Source: Streptomyces sp. A2-16
Lineage (GTDB): Bacteria > Actinomycetota > Actinomycetes > Streptomycetales > Streptomycetaceae
NCBI RefSeq assembly: GCF_018128905.1
Contig: NZ_CP063808.1
Location: 1 to 64,000, forward strand
Direction of reading: 5' to 3'
DNA: 64,000 nt
In this document: positions 48,390-57,435 of the stretch, piece by piece
How positions within the stretch are numbered: position 1 is the stretch's first letter
Layout: each line of letters starts with the position of its first letter
Program-made: the position numbers and the translations under genes
Notes under the pieces: model-generated
What the model saw: only the letters and a program-made list of their open reading frames with translations
Told to the model about the DNA's origin: nothing
The model's database searches: none

Positions 48390-49448
48390 CTACCTGTCGA
48401 AGTCCAGTTCCACCTTCTCCGTCACCGGATGCGACTGGCATGCCAGGACATAGCCCGCCTGCGTCTCCTCCGGCTCCAGCGCGAAGTTGCGGTCCATGCG
48501 TACCTCGCCGGAGACCAGGAAGGCCCGGCAGGTCCCGCACACCCCGCCCTTGCAGGCGTAGGGAGCGTCGGACCGGTTGCGCAGCACGGTCTCCAGCAGC
48601 GACTCACCGTCCTGGACTGGCCAGCTGCCGCCCCGTCCGTCGAGCCGGGCCGTCACCGTGCTGTGCGCGGGCGCGGAAACCGTCGGCGCCGGGGCAGCCC
48701 CCGCGTCCACATGGAAGATCTCCTCGTGGATCCGGGTACGGGCGACCCCGAGCTCCCGCAACGCCTTCTCGGCACCCTGCACCAGTCCGAACGGGCCGCA
48801 CAGGAACCACCCGGCCACCCGGTCCACCGGCAGCAGCGCCGGCAGCAGCCCGGTCAGCCGCTCCCGGTCGAGCCGCCCGGACGGCAGCCCCGCCTGCTGC
48901 TCCTCCCGGGAGAGCACCGTGACCAGCTGGAACCGCTCGGGGTGGCGGTCCTTCAGGTCGGCGACCTCCTCCAGGAACATCGTGGACGCGGCGGTGCGGT
49001 CGCTGCGGATCAGACAGAACCGGGCCTCGGGCTCGCGCGCCAGCAGCGTCGCCACGATGGACAGCACCGGGGTGATGCCGCTGCCGCCGACGATCGCCGC
49101 GTACAGACCGGGCGCCGGGTCGAGGGTGAACCGGCCCGCCGGGGTCATCACCTCCAGCTCGTCACCGACATTGATCTCCTTGAGGGCGTACGTCGAGAAG
49201 GCACCGCCCTCCACCAGCCGTACGCCGACCCGCAGTTCGCGGGGCCCCTGTGCGTCGGGAGCCGGGGAGCAGATCGAGTAGGTCCGGCGTATCTCCTGGC
49301 CGTCGGCCGTGCGGCGCAGGGCGAGATGCTGGCCCGCGGCGTGCCGGTACTGCTCGCGCAGCTCCGGGGGCACGGTGAGGGTCAGTGCCACGGAGTCGTC
49401 GGTGAGCCGGTCGACCGCGGCCACCGGGAGCGGGTGGAAGCGGGCCAT
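48390..49448 (-). CDS. paaE: Phenylacetyl-CoA epoxidase reductase PaaE
   Basis: PaaE feeds electrons from NADPH to the PaaABCD epoxidase. The 352-residue product has an N-terminal FAD domain (TYSICSP near 57), an NAD(P)-binding domain with IVGGSGITPVLSI near 119, and a C-terminal plant-type 2Fe-2S domain with CKGGVCGTC plus a last Cys in VLACQSHP. The ATG at 49448 overlaps the PaaD stop by 3 bp (GTGATG; GTG at 49451 is an alternative). Confidence 0.95.
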   Translation of the reverse strand: MARFHPLPVAAVDRLTDDSVALTLTVPPELREQYRHAAGQHLALRRTADGQEIRRTYSICSPAPDAQGPRELRVGVRLVEGGAFSTYALKEINVGDELEVMTPAGRFTLDPAPGLYAAIVGGSGITPVLSIVATLLAREPEARFCLIRSDRTAASTMFLEEVADLKDRHPERFQLVTVLSREEQQAGLPSGRLDRERLTGLLPALLPVDRVAGWFLCGPFGLVQGAEKALRELGVARTRIHEEIFHVDAGAAPAPTVSAPAHSTVTARLDGRGGSWPVQDGESLLETVLRNRSDAPYACKGGVCGTCRAFLVSGEVRMDRNFALEPEETQAGYVLACQSHPVTEKVELDFDR

Positions 49449-49975
49449 CACAACTCCTTGAAGTGGTCGAACGGTTCACGGCAGTCCAGGCAGCGCCGCA
49501 GCGCCTTGCACGCGGTGGAGGAGAACCGGCTGAGCAGTTCGGTGTCGGCGGAACCGCAGTGCGGGCAGACGACGTCCTCGAGCTCCGCGTCGAGGGTGCG
49601 CGTCGGCCCCAGCCCCACCGGGACGGGTCCGGATGCCACCACGACGCGGGGTGGCGCTATGCCGAACTCCCGCAGCTTGCGGCGCCCTTCGGCCGTGATG
49701 TCGTCGGTGGACCAGGCGGGTGCGAGCACCGTGCGGACGGTGACCTCCCGCACGCCGTGTTCCCGCAGCACCCGCTCGATGTCCAGGGACATCGCCTCGA
49801 TCGCCGGGCAGCCGGTGTACGTCGGGGTCAGCTCCACCTCGACCGAGTCCGCGTCCCGGACATGCACCGCGCGCAGCACGCCCAGCTCGCGCAGGGTGAG
49901 CACGGGCAGCTCGGGGTCGGGCACCGAACCGGCGAGCGCGAACAGCTCCGTCTCCAGCGGCGTGAGCGTCACCAT
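49448..49975 (-). CDS. paaD: Phenylacetyl-CoA epoxidase maturation protein PaaD
   Basis: The 175-residue protein has an N-terminal MIP18/DUF59-type fold (about 10-95, with PTYTGCPAIEAM) and a C-terminal zinc ribbon with CPHC and CLDC. PaaD helps assemble the iron centre of the epoxidase. The ATG at 49975 overlaps PaaC by 7 bp. The open frame upstream to 50218 is a shadow of paaC. Confidence 0.95.
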   Translation of the reverse strand: MVTLTPLETELFALAGSVPDPELPVLTLRELGVLRAVHVRDADSVEVELTPTYTGCPAIEAMSLDIERVLREHGVREVTVRTVLAPAWSTDDITAEGRRKLREFGIAPPRVVVASGPVPVGLGPTRTLDAELEDVVCPHCGSADTELLSRFSSTACKALRRCLDCREPFDHFKEL

Positions 49976-50718
49976 GACGCCCCCGGGTGGCTGCGGTGCA
50001 GGTGCTGCATCTCGGCGAGCATCCGCCCGAAGGGCTCGGTGTGCAGACCCTGCCGCCCCGCTCCTGCGGCCCATGCGCCCGCGCGCGGCCCCTCGGGGAG
50101 GGGCAGGGTGGCCCGGCGCAGGACCTCCCCCACGGCCGCGAGCCAGGCGGCCTCCATGCGCTCCCCGTCCACGTCCACCCCGTCGACCGGCCGGAACATC
50201 TCGCCGGTGAACCGCCACAGCGCCTCACCCGCCCGCAGCATCCGCGCGTGGCTCTCCTCGGTGCCGTCGCCGAGCCGCAGGGTCCACTGCTCGGCGTGGT
50301 CGCGGTGGTAGGCGACCTCCTTGACGGCCTTCGCGGCGAGCGGGGCGAAGGGGCCGTCGCCCGCGGCCAGTTCGGTGTAGAGCAGGTGCTGGTAGGTGGA
50401 GAAGTAGAGCTGGCGGACGATGGTGTGGGCGAAGTCGCCGTTCGGCTGCTCCACCAGCTGGAGGTTGCGGAAGGCGCGCTCCTCGCGGAGATACGCCAGT
50501 TCGTCCTCGTCACCGGCCATGGACAGCAGCACCCGGGCCTGGCCGAGCAGGTCGAGGGCGATGTTGGCGAGGGCGACCTCCTCCTCCAGGACCGGCGCGT
50601 GGCCGGCCCATTCGCCGAGGCGGTGCGAGAGCACCAGCGCGTCGTCGCCGAGGGCGAGGGCGGCCGCCGTGGGGACCGGGGCGGGAGCGGCGACAGCGGT
50701 CGTCTCAGAGGTGCTCAC
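49969..50718 (-). CDS. paaC: Phenylacetyl-CoA epoxidase structural subunit PaaC
   Basis: The 249-residue ferritin-like subunit pairs with PaaA in the epoxidase core. It has a helical bundle with EVALANIALDLLGQARVLL near 47 and VKEVAYHRDHAEQW near 132. The start overlaps the paaB stop by 4 bp. It lacks a full metal site, as expected of the structural subunit. Confidence 0.95.
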   Translation of the reverse strand: MSTSETTAVAAPAPVPTAAALALGDDALVLSHRLGEWAGHAPVLEEEVALANIALDLLGQARVLLSMAGDEDELAYLREERAFRNLQLVEQPNGDFAHTIVRQLYFSTYQHLLYTELAAGDGPFAPLAAKAVKEVAYHRDHAEQWTLRLGDGTEESHARMLRAGEALWRFTGEMFRPVDGVDVDGERMEAAWLAAVGEVLRRATLPLPEGPRAGAWAAGAGRQGLHTEPFGRMLAEMQHLHRSHPGASW

Positions 50719-50998
50719 AGGTGCTTCACCCCCTCCGGGATCTCGTAGAACGTCGGGTGCCGGTACGGCTTGTCGGCGGACGGCTCGAAGAACGGGTCCT
50801 TCTCGTCGGGCGAGGAGGCCGTGATCGCGGACGAGGGCACGACCCAGAGGGAGACGCCCTCGCCGCGCCGGGTGTACAGATCACGGGCATTGCGCAGGGC
50901 CAGCTCCGCGTCCGGGGCGTGCAGGCTGCCGGCGTGGGTGTGGGAGAGTCCGCGCCGCGAGCGCACGAAGACCTCCCACAGGGGCCAGTCGGTGTTCG

Positions 50999-51002
<4 letters not shown>
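50715..51002 (-). CDS. paaB: Phenylacetyl-CoA epoxidase subunit PaaB
   Basis: The 95-residue protein starts [20 protein letters not shown] and has the [20 protein letters not shown] segment of the PaaB family, which bridges epoxidase subunits. ATGA overlaps with paaA and with paaC frame it as an internal operon gene. Confidence 0.96.
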
Positions 51003-52009
<1,007 letters not shown>

Positions 52010-52048
52010 GAGGCCCCCTCGCCTGGGCTCTGCCGGAATCCGCTCCCG

Positions 52049-52062
52049 ACCGATCGTTCGGT
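52049..52062 (-). promoter_or_regulatory. PaaR-type operator upstream of paaA
   Basis: ACCGATCGTTCGGT is an inverted repeat with perfect 5-bp arms and is the exact reverse complement of the site at 57366-57379. The likely binder is the TetR protein at 58950-59540. Confidence 0.75.
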
Positions 52063-52107
52063 TCGTGCGATTCCATGGTGTGCCGGGCGCCGTAAGGTGT
52101 CAACCGC

Positions 52108-52139
52108 TGTGGAAAACCCGCGAGACCCCCTGTGGAAAA
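52108..52139. other. DnaA-box-like pair upstream of DUF5819
   Basis: TGTGGAAAA occurs at 52108-52116 and 52131-52139, the reverse complement of TTTTCCACA, 23 bp apart. The 313-bp gap 52010-52322 otherwise holds the paaA operator and promoters and no gene. Confidence 0.5.
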
Positions 52140-52322
52140 CCTGGGCGGCAGTGAGAACGCCCACGGCGGTGCCTGTCGAGAAGGGCTGTGCGGGGCGGTC
52201 GGCCCTGAGTACCGTGCCGATGCGAGCCACCGCGGCGAGGCGGGTGCGGGCGCCGGTCACCGGGCGCAGCCGTCCCCCGGGGCGGGCGGCGGTGGACGAA
52301 CCGGAATCGGGAACGGGGCGGA

Positions 52323-53381
52323 ATGGACGCGTACGACGGAGGCTCGAACGCCCGGCGACGGCCGGGCGCCCCGAGCGAGCCGGGCGATGCCCCCGAGTCG
52401 GAGGGGTCGGAGGGGCAATACGGGCCGGAGGGGGACTACGGGCTGGACGGGCCGGAAGCGTCAGGTGAGCCGGACGCGTCCACCGAGTCGGGTGAGCCGG
52501 CCACCGCATCGGTTCCTGAGTCGGCCACCGCGCCCGTTCCCGAGTCGGCCTCCCCGTCGGTCGGCGAGTCCGCCGACGTTCCGGTTCGTGAGCCCGCCGA
52601 GGCGCGACCCGTTCCTCCAGCTCCACCCGCTCCGCACACCGAGCCCACGGACACCCGCCCCTCCTCCCACCACTTGGCGATACGCCCAGCCGCCCCGGCC
52701 CCAGGCCTCGCTTCCGCCCCCGCCCCCGACCCCCGTACCGGCATCGCCGCCCTCTCCCTCCGCTATCAGATCGGCGTCGCCCTGGCGCTCGCCGTCGTGG
52801 CCGTCGCCGTCTGTGTGCACATCGGGATGGTGTTCCTGCACGTCGCGCCGCAGAACACGGTGACCAGGCAGCACGGCAGGGCGGTCGAGGACTGGGTCTA
52901 CCCGGAGTTCGAGCAGAACTGGAAGCTCTTCGCGCCCAATCCCCTTCAGCAGGACATCGCGGTGCAGGTCAGGGCCCGGATACGGGGCGTCGACGGCGGC
53001 AGCCGTACGACCGGCTGGTACGACCTGTCCGCCCAGGACGGCCGGGCCATCGACGGCAACCTGCTGCCCAGCCACACCCAGCAGAACGAACTGCGCCGCT
53101 CCTGGGACTTCTTCGTCGCCACCCACGACGCCGACAACCGCCCCATCGGGCTGCGCGGCAGCCTTTCCGAGACGTATCTGCGCCGCATCGTGGTGCTGCG
53201 CCTGGAGCGTGAGGACGCGACCGCGCGGGGCGACGTCCTCGCGAGCGTCCAGGTCCGCTCCAGGACCAGCAACGTCCCGCCGCCGAAGTGGAGCGAGGAG
53301 AAGGTCTCCGTGCAGCCGGTCTACCGTGAGCTGCCCTGGTGGGCCGTGACGGCGGACGACACCGAGAGGAACGCGCGGTGA
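52323..53381 (+). CDS. DUF5819 family membrane protein
   Basis: The 352-residue protein has a long acidic, Pro-rich cytoplasmic N-terminus (about 1-135) with VPESATAPVPESA repeats, one helix near 150-175 and an extracellular DUF5819 domain with EDWVYPEFEQNWKLFAPNP and a beta-rich part. It is coupled by GTGA overlap to the HTTM gene, so the two probably work together. Function unknown. Confidence 0.82.
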   Translation: MDAYDGGSNARRRPGAPSEPGDAPESEGSEGQYGPEGDYGLDGPEASGEPDASTESGEPATASVPESATAPVPESASPSVGESADVPVREPAEARPVPPAPPAPHTEPTDTRPSSHHLAIRPAAPAPGLASAPAPDPRTGIAALSLRYQIGVALALAVVAVAVCVHIGMVFLHVAPQNTVTRQHGRAVEDWVYPEFEQNWKLFAPNPLQQDIAVQVRARIRGVDGGSRTTGWYDLSAQDGRAIDGNLLPSHTQQNELRRSWDFFVATHDADNRPIGLRGSLSETYLRRIVVLRLEREDATARGDVLASVQVRSRTSNVPPPKWSEEKVSVQPVYRELPWWAVTADDTERNAR

Positions 53382-54841
53382 ACCGATTCGCTCTGTCGGT
53401 GTCGACCGGCATCGCCCGCGTCACCGAGGCCGCCCTCGGCCCCTACCAGACCGCCATGATCCGCATCGGCTTCAGCGCGACCTGGCTGCTGTTCCTGCTG
53501 CGCGAGTTCCCCCACCGCCAGGAGCTCTACGGCCCGGACGGCCCGTGGAACTGGAACCTCGCCGAGCAGCTGATCTCGACCAACGGCGCCTTCACGGCCC
53601 TGATGTGGTCGGACGGACAGTTCTGGTTCGAGACGGTCTACGTCCTCGCCGCCCTGTCGAGCCTCCTGCTGCTGCTCGGCTGGCGCACCCGCGTGATGTC
53701 CGTGCTCTTCATGGTCGGCGTGCTCTCGCTCCAGAACCGCAGCGTCTTCATGGGCGACGGCGGCGACAACGTCCTGCATCTGATGTGCATCTACCTGATC
53801 TTCACGCGCTGCGGCCAGGTCTGGTCGCTGGACGAGCGACGGGCCCGGCGTACCCGGGAGGCACGCACGTGTGGAGAGGACGTCGTGGACCGCGTCGGGC
53901 CGGCCCTGTGGGGCGTCCTCGGGCTCGTGCTGGTGGCGGCGACCTTCCTGGACAGGCTGAGCGGCGACTGGGTCGTCCCGGCGCTCCTGTGGGCCCTGTG
54001 GCTGGCGCAGGCGCTGTGGTGGGTCGTCGGACGGTTCGCCCGGTCCGGGCAGCCGCGGATCATGCTCGACGTGGTCGCCAACATCGTCCACAACGGCGCG
54101 CTGCTCGTGATCATGGCCGAGGCCTGTCTCATCTACGCCACGGCGGGCTGGTACAAGATCCAGGGCTCCCGCTGGCAGGACGGCACCGCCGTCTACTACC
54201 CCCTCCACCTGGAGTCCTTCTCGCCCTGGCCCGCCCTCGCGGACCTGCTGTCGGCGAACGGCGTCATGGTGATGCTGGTGACGTACGGCACGGTCGCCGT
54301 GCAGGTCGCCTTCCCGTTCACGCTGTTCAACCGGCGGGTCAAGAACGTGCTGCTGGCCGCCATGATCACGGAGCACGCGGTGATCGCGGTCGTTCTCGGC
54401 CTGCCGTTCTTCTCGCTGGCGATGATCGCTGCCGACTCGGTCTTCCTGCCGACGTCGTTCCTCCGCCGGCTCGGCGAAACGGTCGCACGCGCGCGTGGCC
54501 TGCTGTGGGCACGGTTGGCGGGCGCGGCCGTCCCTGGTCCGGGGCTGCCCCGGCAGCGTGGTCCGCAAGGGCGACGGGGCTTCGAGGCCCGGCCCGGTCG
54601 CAAGGGTCGGGGCGCACAGGAGGAGCCGGAGCTCGCGAAGACCCCGCACCCCGCCGAAAGCGGCAGTGCCGTCCACGCCGGCCCTGCTGTCGACTCCGGC
54701 CGCCCCGAAGACCCCGGCCCCGCACACACCAGGAACCCCGGCCCCGCACACGCCACGAACCCCGGCCTCGGCAACCCCGGCAGTCCCGACCCCGGCGACC
54801 CCGAGAACCCCGATCACAGCCACGTAGGCTTCCCCGCATGA
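53378..54841 (+). CDS. HTTM-domain polytopic membrane protein
   Basis: The 487-residue protein has an HTTM (vitamin K-dependent carboxylase-like) membrane domain (about 15-355) with ILLL-type helices, the GDGGDNVLHLMCIYL segment and AGWYKIQGSRWQDG. The C-terminal tail (about 380-487) is Pro/Gly/Ala-rich, likely disordered. HTTM proteins resemble gamma-glutamyl carboxylase, but an enzymatic role is unproven. GTGA and ATGA overlaps tie it to DUF5819 and TrmH. Confidence 0.85.
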   Translation: MNRFALSVSTGIARVTEAALGPYQTAMIRIGFSATWLLFLLREFPHRQELYGPDGPWNWNLAEQLISTNGAFTALMWSDGQFWFETVYVLAALSSLLLLLGWRTRVMSVLFMVGVLSLQNRSVFMGDGGDNVLHLMCIYLIFTRCGQVWSLDERRARRTREARTCGEDVVDRVGPALWGVLGLVLVAATFLDRLSGDWVVPALLWALWLAQALWWVVGRFARSGQPRIMLDVVANIVHNGALLVIMAEACLIYATAGWYKIQGSRWQDGTAVYYPLHLESFSPWPALADLLSANGVMVMLVTYGTVAVQVAFPFTLFNRRVKNVLLAAMITEHAVIAVVLGLPFFSLAMIAADSVFLPTSFLRRLGETVARARGLLWARLAGAAVPGPGLPRQRGPQGRRGFEARPGRKGRGAQEEPELAKTPHPAESGSAVHAGPAVDSGRPEDPGPAHTRNPGPAHATNPGLGNPGSPDPGDPENPDHSHVGFPA

Positions 54842-55587
54842 CCGGTCCCGAACCCGTGAGCCTGTGGCACCGGCTCGCCGACACCTCCGTGCTGCTCGAC
54901 GGCTTCCACGCCCTCAAGCACGCCCTGCGCTTCGGGGCCGAGGTACCGGTGGCGGTCGCCGTCGACCGGGGTGCCGCGCTCGCCCTGGCCGAGGAGCTGG
55001 CGCCGGACGTACGGGACACCCTGGACGGACTGCTGACGCAGGTCCCGGAGTCGGTGTACGCGTCACTCGTGCCGCGACCGCATCCCACGGCGGTGGCCGC
55101 CCTGGCGGTACGACCCTCCCGGGCCGCCCACCTGGAGAAGCTGGCGCACACACCGCGCACCGCACCCGTCGTGGTCCTCGACAACCCGCGCAACCTCGGC
55201 AACGCGGGCGCCGTGATCCGCCTGGCCGCGGGCTTCGGGGCGACCGGGGTGGTCACCACGGGCACCCTCGACCCCTGGCACCCGACGGTCGTACGCGGTG
55301 GGGCGGGCCTGCACTTCGCGACCGCGGTGGAGCGGCTCACGGTCGCCGAACTGCCCTGCGGACCGACGTTCGCCCTGGATCCTGAGGGCGACGACATCCG
55401 GGGCGTGAAGCTCCCGGACGACGCCGTCCTCGCCTTCGGCTCGGAACGCAGCGGCCTGTCCCCCGAACTGCGCGCGCGTGCCGATCATCTGGTGGCGCTG
55501 CCGATGCGCCCCCAGGTCTCCAGCTACAACCTCGCGACGAGCGTGGCGATGACGCTGTACCACTGGAGCCTGGGCGGCGGTGTCTAG
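54838..55587 (+). CDS. SpoU/TrmH family RNA 2'-O-methyltransferase
   Basis: The 249-residue enzyme should methylate a ribose 2'-OH of rRNA or tRNA using AdoMet. Its C-terminal SPOUT domain has motif 1 LDNPRNLGNAGAVIRLA, motif 2 FGSERSGLS and motif 3 PMRPQVSSYNLATSVAM. The N-terminal part lacks an obvious substrate-binding domain hallmark, so the target cannot be named. The stop TAG at 55585-55587 overlaps the paaN stop on the other strand. Confidence 0.92.
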   Translation: MTGPEPVSLWHRLADTSVLLDGFHALKHALRFGAEVPVAVAVDRGAALALAEELAPDVRDTLDGLLTQVPESVYASLVPRPHPTAVAALAVRPSRAAHLEKLAHTPRTAPVVVLDNPRNLGNAGAVIRLAAGFGATGVVTTGTLDPWHPTVVRGGAGLHFATAVERLTVAELPCGPTFALDPEGDDIRGVKLPDDAVLAFGSERSGLSPELRARADHLVALPMRPQVSSYNLATSVAMTLYHWSLGGGV

Positions 55588-57275
55588 GCCTCCCGGCGCA
55601 CCTCGACGACCCGGAACCGGTTGGCGACGAACGCCCCGTCGCACAGCGCGGAGTTGGCCGCCGGGTTGCCGCCCGAACCGTGGAAGTCGGAGAACGCGGC
55701 CGTCTGGTTGACGTACACCCCGCCGACGAGGTTCAGCGACAGCTGCGCCGCCTCCTCCAGGCAGACCTCCTGGACGGCCTGCTCGACCTCCTCGTCGGTG
55801 GTGTACGCGCCGACCGTCATGGCGCCCTTCTCGCGGATCGTGCGCCGCAGCAGCTCCACCGCGTCGGCCGCCGAGTCGACCGCGACGGCGAAGGAGACGG
55901 GCCCGAAGCACTCGCTCATGTAGGCGGCCTCGTCGTCCGGCTTGGCGCCGTCCAGCTTGACGACGACCGGTGTACGCACGACCGCGCCCGGGAACTCCGG
56001 GTTGGCGACCTCCCGTGAGGCGAGGGCGACTTCGCCCAGCCCTGCCGCGGCCTCCAGACGCGCCTTCACGTCCGGGTTGACGATCGCGCCCAGCAGCGCG
56101 TTCGCGCGCGCGTCGTCGCCGAGGAGGCCGTCGACGGCGCGGGCGATGTCGGAGACCACCTCGTCGTAGGTCTTGGGGCCCTCGTCGGTGCGGATGCCGT
56201 CGCGGGGGATCAGCAGGTTCTGCGGGGTCGTGCACATCTGGCCGCTGTACAGGGACAGGGAGAAGGCCAGGTTGGAGAGCATCCCCTTGTAGTTCCCGGC
56301 CGACTCCACGAGCACGGTGTTGACGCCGGCCTTCTCCGTGTAGACCTGCGCCTGACGGGCGTTGGCCTCCAGCCAGTCGCCGAACTCCGTCGAGCCGGTG
56401 TAGTCGATGATCCGGATCTCGGGGCGCGTGGCGAGGGTCTTCGCGATGCCCTCGCCGGGGCGCTCGGCGGCAAGGGCCACCAGGTTCGGGTCGAATCCGG
56501 CCTCGCCGAGGACGTCCCGTGCGACCTGGACCGTGAGCGCGAGCGGCAGCACCGCGCGCGGGTGCGGCTTTACCAGGACCGCGTTGCCGGTGGCCAGGGA
56601 GGCGAACAGGCCCGGATAGCCGTTCCACGTCGGGAAGGTGTTGCAGCCGATGAGCAGGGCGGTCCCGCGCGGGACCGGCGTGAACTGCTTGGTGAGGGCG
56701 AGCGGGTCGCGCTTGCCCTGGGGCTTGGTCCACTCCGCGGTGTCGGGGGTGCGGGCCTGCTCCACGTACGCGTAGGCCACCGCCTCGAGGCCGCGGTCCT
56801 GCGCGTGCGGGCCGCCCGCCTGGAACGCCATCATGAAGGCCTGGCCGCTGGTGTGCATGACCGCGTGCGCGAACTCGTGGGTCCGGTCGCTGATCCGCTT
56901 GAGGATCTCCAGGCAGACCACCGCGCGGATCTCCGCGCCCGCGTCCCGCCAGGCCTTCTGGCCCGCCTTCATCGCGGGCAGCAGCACGTCCACGTCCGCG
57001 TGCGGGTACTCGACGCCCAGCTCGATGCCGTACGGCGAGACCTCGCCGCCCACGAAGCCGTCCGTGCCGGGCTGGCCGAGGTCGAAGTGGGTGCCGAGGA
57101 GGGCGTCGAAGGCGGCCTTGCCCGCCGCCATGTCCAGGCTGCCGTTCTCACCGTAGGCCTTGGGGTGCTCCGGGTGCGGGGACCAGTACGCGCGGGTGCG
57201 GATCGCCTCCAGCGCCTGGTCGAGGGTGGGCCGGTGCGCGGCGATCAGCTGGTGGGCGGTCAGTTCGGCGGCCAT
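55584..57275 (-). CDS. paaN: PaaN-type aldehyde dehydrogenase of phenylacetate catabolism
   Basis: The 563-residue aldehyde dehydrogenase acts in phenylacetate degradation, oxidising the aldehyde from ring cleavage. It has the NAD-binding ALDH fold with LIGCNTFPTWNGYPGLFA near 210, a TGSTEFGDWLEAN segment near 293 and the catalytic Cys in LYSGQMCTTPQN near 343. It is the short PaaN_2-like form without the hydratase half seen in PaaZ. It is divergent from the 3-hydroxyacyl-CoA dehydrogenase gene with a shared operator between. Confidence 0.92.
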   Translation of the reverse strand: MAAELTAHQLIAAHRPTLDQALEAIRTRAYWSPHPEHPKAYGENGSLDMAAGKAAFDALLGTHFDLGQPGTDGFVGGEVSPYGIELGVEYPHADVDVLLPAMKAGQKAWRDAGAEIRAVVCLEILKRISDRTHEFAHAVMHTSGQAFMMAFQAGGPHAQDRGLEAVAYAYVEQARTPDTAEWTKPQGKRDPLALTKQFTPVPRGTALLIGCNTFPTWNGYPGLFASLATGNAVLVKPHPRAVLPLALTVQVARDVLGEAGFDPNLVALAAERPGEGIAKTLATRPEIRIIDYTGSTEFGDWLEANARQAQVYTEKAGVNTVLVESAGNYKGMLSNLAFSLSLYSGQMCTTPQNLLIPRDGIRTDEGPKTYDEVVSDIARAVDGLLGDDARANALLGAIVNPDVKARLEAAAGLGEVALASREVANPEFPGAVVRTPVVVKLDGAKPDDEAAYMSECFGPVSFAVAVDSAADAVELLRRTIREKGAMTVGAYTTDEEVEQAVQEVCLEEAAQLSLNLVGGVYVNQTAAFSDFHGSGGNPAANSALCDGAFVANRFRVVEVRREA

Positions 57276-57365
57276 GCGGGACCAACTCCTCGTCTTTCGA
57301 ACTCTTCGTCGAGCTCATGACCTGGGCAGAAACATGGGCAGGAACAGCCAGACAGAGTTAGAGTA

Positions 57366-57379
57366 ACCGAACGATCGGT
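57366..57379. promoter_or_regulatory. PaaR-type operator between paaN and the 3-hydroxyacyl-CoA dehydrogenase gene
   Basis: ACCGAACGATCGGT is an inverted repeat with perfect 5-bp arms, matching exactly the paaA-upstream site in reverse complement. It lies in the 160-bp divergent gap, so it can control both directions. A TGTGGAAAA (57404-57412) lies just downstream. Confidence 0.78.
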
Positions 57380-57435
57380 CGGGACAAGGGGGTCCGCCGC
57401 ATCTGTGGAAAACCCCGTGCGGGAGGATCGCGCAC

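Noticed and set aside
47160..50210. 1016-codon forward frame over the acyl-CoA dehydrogenase and paaE/paaD genes
   Set aside because: It is antisense to genes with clear family motifs and has shadow-like composition.
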